A stretch of DNA of 5,064 bases from the NCBI GenBank assembly GCA_900554535.1, contig USIA01000130.1, positions 1 through 5,064 of the forward strand. The letters are read 5' to 3'. The stretch comes from an uncultured Oscillospiraceae bacterium (lineage in GTDB: Bacteria > Bacillota > Clostridia > Oscillospirales > Acutalibacteraceae). Numbering within the stretch: position 1 is the first letter of the stretch; each line of letters starts with the position of its first letter. Below, piece by piece: positions 1 through 4,699 of this stretch. A model generated the notes under the pieces. That model did no database searches. It saw only the letters and a list, made by a program, of their open reading frames with translations, and had not been told where the DNA came from. A program made the translations under genes and the position numbers.

Positions 1-410
1 TGGACACGGCCCAGACCGCCGCCACCATGGCGACCGGGCGGCCCGGCGTGTTCCATGGCATGAAGTCGTATTTCTGCCAGAATGAATATGGACAGATCGC
101 GCCGGTCTATTCAATTTCCGCTGGCCTGGATTATCCCGGCGTCGGGCCGGAGCACGCCTACCTGCGCGACACGGGCCGCGCCGAATATGTGCCCATTACG
201 GACGATGAAGCGGTCGATGCCTTTGCGTACCTGGCGCGCACGGAGGGCATCATCTGCGCGATTGAGAGCGCGCACGCCGTGGCGTATGCCATGAAGCTTG
301 CGCCCACCATGCGCCCGGACCAGATCATGATCATCTGCCTGTCCGGCCGCGGGGATAAAGACGTCGCCGCGATTGCACGGTATCAAGGGAGGGACCTGAC
401 CGATGATTGA
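1..410 (+). CDS. trpB: Tryptophan synthase beta chain, C-terminal part (5' end outside window)
   Basis: This is the last third of the beta subunit of tryptophan synthase, the PLP enzyme that joins indole to L-serine to make tryptophan in the cytoplasm. About 135 codons are visible, the first full codon at base 3; the family is usually near 395 residues, so the start, the PLP lysine and the phosphate-binding loop lie upstream. Visible signature stretches are [48 protein letters not shown] and CLSGRGDKD. By family knowledge, the Glu in AIESAH (bases 264-266) matches Glu350 of the Salmonella enzyme, and the Ser in CLSGRGDKD (bases 342-344) matches Ser377, which contacts the PLP pyridine nitrogen. 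The stop codon TGA lies inside the start of trpA, giving an 8-base overlap typical of translational coupling. No frameshift or damage is seen. The ATG at base 27 is internal and is not the start. Confidence 0.97.
   Translation, partial: DTAQTAATMATGRPGVFHGMKSYFCQNEYGQIAPVYSISAGLDYPGVGPEHAYLRDTGRAEYVPITDDEAVDAFAYLARTEGIICAIESAHAVAYAMKLAPTMRPDQIMIICLSGRGDKDVAAIARYQGRDLTDD
385..393 (+). promoter_or_regulatory. Ribosome binding site of trpA, inside trpB
   Basis: AAGGGAGGG lies 9 bases before the ATG at 403. It sits within the last codons of trpB and supports the trpA start that overlaps the trpB stop (ATGATTGA, 403-410). Ribosomes finishing trpB would end beside this site, which favours equal output of the two subunits. 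Confidence 0.85.
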
Positions 411-1182
411 GCGAATTGCAAAAGCCTTCGCGAACGGGAAGGCGTTTATCGGATTTGTGACAGCGGGCGACCCGAGCCTTGAAAAGACCGGGGAATTCAT
501 TCTGGAGATGCTGCGCGGGGGCTGCGACCTGGTGGAAATCGGCATCCCGTTTTCGGACCCGATCGCCGAGGGCGTGGTAATTCAGGAAGCGGACCTGCGC
601 GCGCTTTCCGGCGGCGCCACGACGGACGGCGTTTTCGAGATGGTGCGGCGTGTGCGCCAGCAGACCGACGCGCCGCTTGTCTTCATGACGTATTATAATC
701 CGGTTTTCAGCTATGGGCTGGAAAAATTCTTTGCGCGCTGCCAGGACGTGGGCATCGACGGCATCATTGTGCCGGACCTGCCGTTTGAGGAAAAGGGCGA
801 AATCGCGGACGTGGCCGCGAAGCATGACGTGGCCGTGATCTCGATGATCGCGCCGACGTCGGACGACCGCATCCGCAAGATTGCCGCGGCATCCGAGGGA
901 TTCTTGTATGTGGTATCCTCGCTGGGCGTGACCGGCATGCGCAACAGCATCCAGACAGATCTGAGTGCGATTCTGGACGTTGTCCGCCAGAGCACGCGGA
1001 CGCCGGCGGCCGTTGGATTTGGCATCCACACGCCGCAGCAGGCGCACGACATGGCGCAGATAGCGGACGGCGTGATCGTGGGCAGCGCGATCGTCAAGCT
1101 CTGCGAGGAACACGGCGCAGATGCGGGGCCGTATATTTATGAGTACGTAAAGTCCATGAAGGACGCGATGGCAGAGGTTTAA
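403..1182 (+). CDS. trpA: Tryptophan synthase alpha chain
   Basis: The alpha subunit cleaves indole-3-glycerol phosphate to indole and glyceraldehyde 3-phosphate and channels the indole to TrpB. At 259 residues it is full length for this TIM-barrel family. Motifs in order are [15 protein letters not shown] (18-32), [14 protein letters not shown] (44-57), [11 protein letters not shown] (95-105), [10 protein letters not shown] (121-130), [11 protein letters not shown] (168-178), VGFGIHTP (204-211) and [10 protein letters not shown] (223-232). Glu45 matches catalytic Glu49 of the E. coli/Salmonella enzyme, Tyr169 matches Tyr175, and Gly227-Ser228 belong to the substrate-phosphate site. The position of catalytic Asp60 is a glutamate here (Glu56, in PIAEG instead of PLADG); this conservative change keeps the acid and probably the activity. 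The start at 403 is set by the ribosome binding site at 385-393 and the overlap with trpB. trpA looks like the last gene of the operon, since no gene follows on this strand for about 2.8 kb apart from the small RNA. Confidence 0.97.
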   Translation: MIERIAKAFANGKAFIGFVTAGDPSLEKTGEFILEMLRGGCDLVEIGIPFSDPIAEGVVIQEADLRALSGGATTDGVFEMVRRVRQQTDAPLVFMTYYNPVFSYGLEKFFARCQDVGIDGIIVPDLPFEEKGEIADVAAKHDVAVISMIAPTSDDRIRKIAAASEGFLYVVSSLGVTGMRNSIQTDLSAILDVVRQSTRTPAAVGFGIHTPQQAHDMAQIADGVIVGSAIVKLCEEHGADAGPYIYEYVKSMKDAMAEV

Positions 1183-1191
1183 AGCGCCGTT

Positions 1192-1431
1192 TCGCGATTG
1201 CCTTGGGGGAACCCCTTCCTGTGCTTTTGGGATAGATACTAGGACCTTGGGGCGCTGCCCCAAACCCCGCTGGGGATTGAATCCCCAGGCCCCCTTCGCG
1301 CTGCGCGTTTCTTATTTTCGTCCGTCACAAAGCAAAATCGTTCGCTGTAAAGCGTCGTTCACTCGCGGGGGACTCGTTCATTGGCGCAGTCACAAAAATT
1401 GCGCGTCCTGCGTCCAGGCTCAGCCTGGCTT
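1192..1431 (+). repeat. Modular intergenic repeat, copy A (partly deleted core)
   Basis: This is the shortest of three related elements in the window. In order it holds: a trace of the short S module (GCGATTGCC, 1193-1201); the core H (1204-1317) with hairpins TTGGGGCGCTGCCCCAA (1247-1263) and CTGGGGATTGAATCCCCAG (1270-1288), ending in the T-rich stretch TTTCTTATTTT; the roughly 86-base M module (1320-1405), from GTCCGTCACAAAGC to GCGCG; and a terminal hairpin CCAGGCTCAGCCTGG (1414-1428). Compared with copies B and C, the core has lost the right arm of the GGGGGAACCC hairpin and the bases after it, so copy A looks like a deleted relative. The open frames running through it have no ribosome binding site and no family resemblance. 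It starts about 10 bases after trpA, so the trp transcript probably ends inside it. Confidence 0.85.
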
Positions 1432-1438
1432 GCTTTTT
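1414..1438 (+). terminator. Possible intrinsic terminator for the trp operon, made by the end of repeat A
   Basis: CCAGGC-TCA-GCCTGG forms a 6-bp GC-rich stem with a 3-base loop, followed by CTTGCTTTTT. The shape suits a Rho-independent terminator, although the T-tract is interrupted. It lies about 230 bases after trpA. No better terminator is seen closer; the T-rich end of the repeat core at 1307-1317 is an alternative. Confidence 0.45.
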
Positions 1439-1458
1439 GGGGAAACACATGCTATTAT
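1430..1458 (+). promoter_or_regulatory. Sigma-A promoter for the + strand small RNA
   Basis: The -35 box TTGCTT (1430-1435) and the -10 box TATTAT (1453-1458) are separated by 17 bases, and TG one base before the -10 box makes it an extended -10. Transcription would start near 1465. No protein gene follows on this strand; a strong terminator lies about 65 bases on, so the product is best read as a short RNA. The -35 box begins right after the terminal hairpin of repeat A. Confidence 0.7.
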
Positions 1459-1464
1459 AAAAAC

Positions 1465-1566
1465 AGAAGGAACAACCGCCCACATAAGTGGTTGCCTCCG
1501 GGTGTTTATGACAAAGCCCGAATGGGCTCGCCTATCCTGTCGGCCAACAGGGTAGGCTTTTTTATT
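1465..1566 (+). ncRNA. Candidate antisense RNA (type I antitoxin) facing the small hydrophobic peptide gene
   Basis: A transcript of about 100 nt is predicted from the promoter at 1430-1458 to the terminator at 1530-1566. It runs towards the 29-aa peptide gene on the other strand (1573-1662), so the two RNAs would be complementary if the peptide mRNA continues past its stop. Predicted structure: a weak 5' hairpin around CCAC-ATAA-GTGG (1480-1491), a 5-bp hairpin AGCCC-GAAT-GGGCT (1515-1528), then the terminator. The RNA also holds GCCTCC (1494-1499), complementary to the GGAGG of the peptide's ribosome binding site, which could allow a second contact. The convergent arrangement matches TxpA/RatA and BsrG/SR4 of Bacillus subtilis (family knowledge). 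The 5' end is inferred from promoter spacing. Confidence 0.6.
1530..1566 (+). terminator. Intrinsic terminator of the antisense RNA
   Basis: GCCTATCCTGT (1530-1540) and ACAGGGTAGGC (1547-1557) form an 11-bp stem with one G-U pair and the loop CGGCCA, followed by TTTTTTATT. This is the clearest terminator in the window. On the - strand the same stem has no T-tract, so it would not by itself stop the peptide mRNA. Confidence 0.9.
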
Positions 1567-1572
1567 GCTTCC

Positions 1573-1662
1573 TCACTTCTTGCGAAGGTATGTTAGCAAT
1601 GCCAGCAGGAAATTCCCTGCCTGGATCATCAGGCCGATGGCCTGCAGAATGTCCATCGGCAT
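1573..1662 (-). CDS. 29-aa hydrophobic peptide, putative holin-like type I toxin
   Basis: This small gene encodes a short acidic-polar N-terminus (MPMDILQ), one membrane segment (about residues 5-25, with LMIQAGNFLLALLTYL) and a basic end, RKK. That layout and the LMI..G.FLLALLTY.RKK pattern resemble the small 'putative holin-like toxin' peptides of Firmicutes, a group I associate with BsrG and TxpA. Such peptides act at the cell membrane and are toxic when unrepressed; toxicity here is inferred. GGAGGGAGGTG lies just before the start. The ATG at 1662 is taken as start; the third codon, at 1656, is also ATG and is 8 bases from the second GGAGG, so a 27-aa form is possible. The gene has its own promoter (1723-1752), a leader that can hide the ribosome binding site (1658-1693), and a convergent RNA beyond its stop. 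A weak hairpin with a U-rich tail (on the - strand about 1494 down to 1455) might end its mRNA. Confidence 0.72.
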   Translation of the reverse strand: MPMDILQAIGLMIQAGNFLLALLTYLRKK

Positions 1663-1693
1663 CACCTCCCTCCAAAGGAGATGGGAGGCTGCC
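1658..1693 (-). promoter_or_regulatory. Hairpin masking the ribosome binding site and start codon of the small peptide
   Basis: Read on + strand coordinates, CCTCC (1665-1669) pairs with GGAGG (1684-1688), CTCC (1670-1673) with GGAG (1677-1680) around an AAA loop, and GGCA (1658-1661) with TGCC (1690-1693). In the - strand mRNA this buries GGAGGGAGG and part of the first AUG in a stem interrupted by small bulges. Hiding the ribosome binding site is a known way to keep type I toxins silent. The pairing is seen in the sequence; the regulatory effect is inferred. Confidence 0.55.
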
Positions 1694-1722
1694 ACCCTGT
1701 ATAACGGTTGTCCCTATTTTCT

Positions 1723-1752
1723 ATTTTACCACATTCACCCAAATTTCGGCAA
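1723..1752 (-). promoter_or_regulatory. Promoter of the small peptide gene
   Basis: On the - strand, the -35 box TTGCCG (1747-1752) and the -10 box TAAAAT (1723-1728) are 18 bases apart, and TGG before the -10 box gives an extended -10. The start would be near 1716, leaving a leader of about 55 nt before the ATG at 1662. The -35 box lies within AGCTTGCCGA, a word also found in the S module of repeat B. Confidence 0.6.
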
Positions 1753-1767
1753 GCTAGACACGCCGCC

Positions 1768-2290
1768 CACAAGCAGAATTGTGTGCTGCAATCGTCCGTA
1801 AATTCGCGGGCTCAAAACGACGTTTGCGCAATCACAAATATTGCGCGTCTACAAATTTGCGTTCGTCACAAGGCAGAATCGTTTGCGGCAAGCGTCGTTT
1901 CCTCGCGGGGGACTCGCTTATTGACGCAGTCACAAACAGTGCGCGATTGCGTCCAGGCTCAGCCTGGTGGGGGAACCCCTTGCAAGGGTTCCCCCATACC
2001 CCCTCCTGCGCTTTTGGGAGGATACTACGGGCAAGACCTTGGGGCGCTGCCCCAAACCCCGCTGGGGATTGAATCCCCAGACCCCCTTAGCGCTGCGCGT
2101 TTCTTATTTTACGTTCGTCACAAGGCAAAATCGTGTGTTGTGAAGCGTTTGTCAATTCGCGGGCACAAAACGACGTTTGCGCAATCGCAATCATTGCGCG
2201 ATTGCCTGCAAGCTCAGCTTGCCGGGGGCTCCCCGCCGCGATTGCCTGCAAGCTCAGCTTGCCGAGGGCTCCCCGCCTCAGCCTGGCTTT
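1768..2290 (+). repeat. Modular intergenic repeat, copy B (longest copy)
   Basis: This element has the same orientation as copy A and fills most of the space between the toxin locus and the glycosyltransferase gene. Modules in order: a divergent M (1768-1850); M (1861-1945), from GTTCGTCACAAGGC to GTGCGCG; hairpin CCAGGCTCAGCCTGG (1954-1968); core H (1968-2110) with hairpins GGGGGAACCC/GGGTTCCCCC (1969-1995), TTGGGGCGCTGCCCCAA (2039-2055) and CTGGGGATTGAATCCCCAG (2062-2080), ending in a T-rich run; M (2113-2200); and two tandem S units (2198-2277). Two M subtypes are visible, one with CTCGCGGGGGACTCG and one with AATTCGCGGGCACAAAACG. Its core is nearly identical to that of copy C over about 140 bases. 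Open frames exist in several readings but have no ribosome binding site. The last bases enter the 3' end of the glycosyltransferase gene. Confidence 0.88.
2198..2277 (+). repeat. Two tandem 40-base S units
   Basis: Units 2198-2237 and 2238-2277 each run from GCGATTGCCTGCAAGCTCAG to GGGCTCCCCGCC and differ at one base (GGGGG against GAGGG). Each contains the hairpin GCAAGCTCAGCTTGC. The near identity points to a recent duplication. The array stops exactly where the glycosyltransferase stop codon begins (2278). Confidence 0.92.
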
Positions 2291-3231
2291 TTGTTTTGCA
2301 AAAGCTGTTTGTGCAGATGGCGGAAAAAATTCGCTTTGATCTCGAATTCCTGGCGGCTCTTTTGGACGAGCACATCCAGAATCAGACCGCTGAAATAAGA
2401 GAGCAGCGCCGCGATGCATAGCCCGCCGCTGACGATCAGCGTGGGGAAGCGCGGCACAAGGCCGGTCTGGAAAAACTGGATAAACACCGGCACGCCGAGC
2501 AGCAGCGCGATGGCCAACAGAATCAGCGCAATGATGCCGAAAAAGCGCAGCGGCCGGTAATCGCGGTAAAGCCGGAAAACCGTGCGAAGCACGCGCGCGC
2601 CGTCGGAATAGGTGTTGAGCTTGGAGACGCTGCCTTGCGGCCGGTCGCGATAGGTGACCGGCACGCTCACCAGATGCAGGTTTTTGTCGAGCGCGTGAAT
2701 GGTCATTTCCGTCTCGATCTCAAACCCCTGCGACAGCACGGGGAAAGTCTTGACGAATTCGTAGCTGAATCCCCGATATCCGGTCATGATGTCCTTGACA
2801 TCGGTGTCGAACAATGTGTTGATCAGGCTGCGGACCATGGAGTTGCCCATGTTGTGGAAAGGGCGCTTATTTTCGGAAAAATACGTGGCGGAGAGCCGGT
2901 CGCCAATGGTCATGTCAGCTTCGCCGCGCAGCACCGGATCGACGAGTGCGCGGGCACATTCGGCGGGATAGGTATCATCGCCGTCGGCCATCAGATAGGC
3001 TTCGGCATCGATTTCGCGGAACATGGAGCGGATGACGTTGCCTTTGCCCTGCTGATGCTCGTAGCGGACGATTGCGCCGGCGGCGCGGGCGAGCTTGTCC
3101 GTACCGTCAGTCGAATTGTTGTCGTAGACATACACGACTGCTTCGGGCAAGGCGGCGCGGAAATCGCGCACCACCTTTTCGATGGTTTTGCTCTCATTAT
3201 AGCAGGGGATCAGCACAGCGATCCGGTCCAT
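2278..3231 (-). CDS. Family 2 glycosyltransferase with two C-terminal membrane segments (polyprenyl-phosphate sugar transferase type)
   Basis: This 317-residue protein has a cytoplasmic GT-A domain followed by a membrane anchor. Visible motifs are IAVLIPCYNESKTI (4-17) for nucleotide-sugar binding, YDNNSTDGT (36-44), EHQQGKGNVIR (58-68), the metal-binding MADGDDTYP (81-89), MTGYRGFS (149-156), FEIETEMTIHALD (170-182) and RDRPQGSVSKLNTYSDG (195-211). Membrane segments lie at about 229-253 and 264-288, followed by a basic tail. The order and size match GtrB/DPM1-like enzymes, which move a sugar from a nucleotide donor to undecaprenyl phosphate for cell-surface glycan or glycoprotein modification; the actual sugar and acceptor cannot be told. 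The start at 3231 has GAGAGGG 8 bases upstream. The gene stands alone on its strand and has its own promoter. The last three residues (KPG, partly) and the stop are coded by the repeat word CAGCCTGG, so the C-terminus may have been reshaped by repeat B. Confidence 0.92.
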   Translation of the reverse strand: MDRIAVLIPCYNESKTIEKVVRDFRAALPEAVVYVYDNNSTDGTDKLARAAGAIVRYEHQQGKGNVIRSMFREIDAEAYLMADGDDTYPAECARALVDPVLRGEADMTIGDRLSATYFSENKRPFHNMGNSMVRSLINTLFDTDVKDIMTGYRGFSYEFVKTFPVLSQGFEIETEMTIHALDKNLHLVSVPVTYRDRPQGSVSKLNTYSDGARVLRTVFRLYRDYRPLRFFGIIALILLAIALLLGVPVFIQFFQTGLVPRFPTLIVSGGLCIAALLSYFSGLILDVLVQKSRQEFEIKANFFRHLHKQLLQNKKPG

Positions 3232-3292
3232 GGTCTTCGCCCTCTCTGAAAGAATTCAAACGTTCGCACGAAAACGTATCAATGTATCATTT

Positions 3293-3321
3293 AGTATGTT
3301 CCATTCCCCCTCACTTGTCAA
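3293..3321 (-). promoter_or_regulatory. Promoter of the glycosyltransferase gene
   Basis: On the - strand, a perfect -35 box TTGACA (3316-3321) is followed after 17 bases by CATACT (3293-3298), a 4-of-6 match to the -10 consensus. Transcription would start near 3286, about 55 bases before the ATG at 3231. The -35 box touches the terminal hairpin of repeat C. Confidence 0.6.
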
Positions 3322-3740
3322 GGCAAGCTGAGCTTGCAGTCAGGACGCGCAATTTATGTTGCGGCGCCATTGAGCGAATTCCCCGCGAGGAAACGACGCT
3401 TTGTGGCGAACGATTCTGCCTTGTGACGGACGTAAAATAAGAAACGCGCAGCGCTAAGGGGGTCTGGGGATTCAATCCCCAGCGGGGTTTGGGGCAGCGC
3501 CCCAAGGTCTTCGCCCGTAGTATCATTCCAAAAGCACAGGAGGGGGTATGGGGGAACCCTTGCAAGGGGTTCCCCCACCAGGCTGAGGCGGAGGAGCCCC
3601 CGGCAAGCTGAGCTTGCAGGCAATCGCGGCGGGGGGAGCCCCCGCGGGCAATCGCGCACTGTTTGTGATTGCGCAAACGGCGTTTTGTGCCCGCGAATTG
3701 ACAAACGCTTCACAACACACGATTCTGCCTTGTGACCGGC
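3321..3740 (-). repeat. Modular intergenic repeat, copy C (inverted relative to A and B)
   Basis: Read on the - strand from 3740, it holds M (3737-3653, CACAAAACG subtype); a short S unit lacking the hairpin; a full S unit with GCAAGCTCAGCTTGC; CAGCCTGG; core H (about 3581-3437) with hairpins at 3550-3576, 3489-3505 (TTGGGGCAGCGCCCCAA) and 3464-3482 (CTGGGGATTCAATCCCCAG); M (3431-3346); and a last hairpin GCAAGCTGAGCTTGC (3323-3337). The module order is the same as in copy B. It fills the space between the glycosyltransferase promoter and the NifU-like gene. The + strand bases 3741-3849 that follow are AT-rich, and I see nothing definite in them. Confidence 0.88.
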
Positions 3741-3849
3741 GGGGGACTCCTCCTTGCTAACGCGCCACACTTCACATTTTTTCCATGGCGATTTTTTTGG
3801 GCAGAGTGCCAGTCTTGCATAAAATCGGTTAATTTTTTATCAATATCGA

Positions 3850-3878
3850 TTGCGCAACGTACGAAAAGAGTCTATAAT
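3850..3878 (+). promoter_or_regulatory. Strong promoter of the NifU-like / GGGtGRT operon
   Basis: TTGCGC (3850-3855) and a perfect TATAAT (3873-3878) are 17 bases apart, after an AT-rich upstream stretch (GTTAATTTTTTATCAATA) that could act as an UP-like element. The start would be near 3885, giving a leader of about 95 nt. TTGCGCAA (3850-3857) is a perfect palindrome over the -35 box and might be an operator, but it is short. Confidence 0.85.
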
Positions 3879-3889
3879 GAAACCGTATG

Positions 3890-3951
3890 TGGGGCGCTTC
3901 GGCCGCCCCAGGAAGAGAAGGCCGGCCGTCAGGGCAATCGCCCATCCTGGC
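3890..3951 (+). promoter_or_regulatory. Structured 5' leader with a UUCG-capped hairpin
   Basis: TGGGGCGC (3890-3897) pairs with GCCGCCCCA (3902-3910) around the stable tetraloop TTCG, with one bulged C. A second hairpin GGGC-AATC-GCCC follows at 3933-3944, and CCAGGA (3908-3913) can pair with TCCTGG (3946-3951), which competes partly with the first stem. No T-tract follows, so it does not look like an attenuator. It may protect the mRNA 5' end. I do not recognise a known riboswitch class. Confidence 0.45.
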
Positions 3952-3965
3952 GCGGTCAGACACTG

Positions 3966-3972
3966 AAAGGAG
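3966..3972 (+). promoter_or_regulatory. Ribosome binding site that sets the NifU-like start
   Basis: AAAGGAG lies 7 bases before the ATG at 3980. The same frame has an earlier ATG at 3887, but that falls at about the transcription start and has no ribosome binding site, so 3980 is the true start. Confidence 0.92.
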
Positions 3973-3979
3973 TATCGCT

Positions 3980-4672
3980 ATGAACTATTCCGCAGAAGTG
4001 GAAAAAATGTGCACTGTCGCCAAAGGCCCGCATCACGGCCCGGCCCCGATCCCGGAGGAGGGGAAATGGGTCAAAGCCTATGATGTGAAAGACATTTCCG
4101 GCCTGACGCACGGTGTCGGCTGGTGCGCGCCGCAGCAGGGCGCCTGCAAACTGACGCTCAACATCAAGGAAGGTGTGGTGCAGGAAGCACTGGTCGAGAC
4201 CATTGGCTGCTCCGGCATGACGCATTCCGCCGCCATGGCCGCGGAGATCCTGCCCGGCAAGACGATTCTGGAATGCCTGAACACGGACCTCGTCTGCGAC
4301 GCCATCAACGTCGCAATGCGCGAGCTGTTCAAGCAGATCGTCTATGGCCGCAGCCAGACGGCCTTCTCCGAAAACGGTTTGCCCATCGGCGCCGGTCTTG
4401 AGGACTTGGGCAAGGGCCTGCGCAGCCAGGTCGGCACCATGTTCAGCACCAACGCGAAGGGCGTGCGGTATATGGAAATGGCCGAGGGCTATGTTTTGAA
4501 GATGGCGCTCGACGAGAACGATGAAGTCATTGGCTATCAGTTTGTCAAGCTCGGCAAGATGCTCGAGGATATCCGCCACGGCATGTCCCCGGATGAAGCA
4601 TATCAGAAGAATATCGGCCAGTATGGCCGCTTCGACGGCGCTGCCAAGTACATCGATCCCCGCGAAGAATGA
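3980..4672 (+). CDS. NifU-like iron-sulfur cluster assembly scaffold protein (Clostridial ~230-aa type)
   Basis: This 230-residue cytoplasmic protein resembles the N-terminal IscU/NifU scaffold domain, followed by an extra C-terminal region of about 100 residues. Its six cysteines are Cys11, Cys49, Cys56, Cys77, Cys99 and Cys106. Cys77 in the stretch IGCSGMTHSAAMAAEIL recalls the GC.....S....E.L motif of IscU/NifU, and Cys99/Cys106 (ECLNTDLVCDAIN) follow at roughly the expected distance for the other ligands. The stretch GWCAPQQGACKLTL (47-60) adds two cysteines beyond the classical three. In IscU/NifU the cysteines hold a nascent Fe-S cluster; that they do so here is inferred. From memory, close relatives in Clostridia are annotated as iron-sulfur cluster assembly scaffold proteins and sit beside GGGtGRT genes, as here. 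No suf/isc desulfurase gene is in view. It is the first gene after a strong promoter and a structured leader. The C-terminal half (from about residue 130) has no motif I can assign. Confidence 0.88.
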   Translation: MNYSAEVEKMCTVAKGPHHGPAPIPEEGKWVKAYDVKDISGLTHGVGWCAPQQGACKLTLNIKEGVVQEALVETIGCSGMTHSAAMAAEILPGKTILECLNTDLVCDAINVAMRELFKQIVYGRSQTAFSENGLPIGAGLEDLGKGLRSQVGTMFSTNAKGVRYMEMAEGYVLKMALDENDEVIGYQFVKLGKMLEDIRHGMSPDEAYQKNIGQYGRFDGAAKYIDPREE

Positions 4673-4699
4673 GACACGGAAGAAGGAGGACATACCGCA

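Noticed and set aside
331..1263. 310-codon - strand frame opposite trpA
   Set aside because: Shadow of trpA in GC-rich DNA. It is rich in Arg and His and has no recognisable domain.
1508..1555. 15-codon frame (MTKPEWARLSCRPTG) within the antisense RNA
   Set aside because: There is no ribosome binding site before it, and most of it overlaps the terminator stem. It is better explained as structured RNA.
2133..2339. Open frame beginning MCCEAFVNSRAQNDVCAI, with a close copy on the - strand at 3523-3720
   Set aside because: The similarity arises because both lie in the M module of the repeat. There is no ribosome binding site, several other frames are equally open, and the sequence is low complexity.
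2635..3249. 204-codon + strand frame opposite the glycosyltransferase gene
   Set aside because: It is the antisense shadow of a gene with clear family 2 glycosyltransferase motifs. It has no family resemblance of its own.
1192..3740. CRISPR array or insertion sequence as an explanation of the repeats
   Set aside because: Spacing and module sizes are irregular, there are no unique spacers of constant length, no cas gene, no transposase and no clear terminal inverted repeats with target duplications.
3887..3979. Upstream ATG that would lengthen the NifU-like protein by 31 residues
   Set aside because: It lies at about the predicted transcription start and lacks a ribosome binding site, while 3980 has AAAGGAG at the right distance. 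The extra residues coincide with the leader hairpins.
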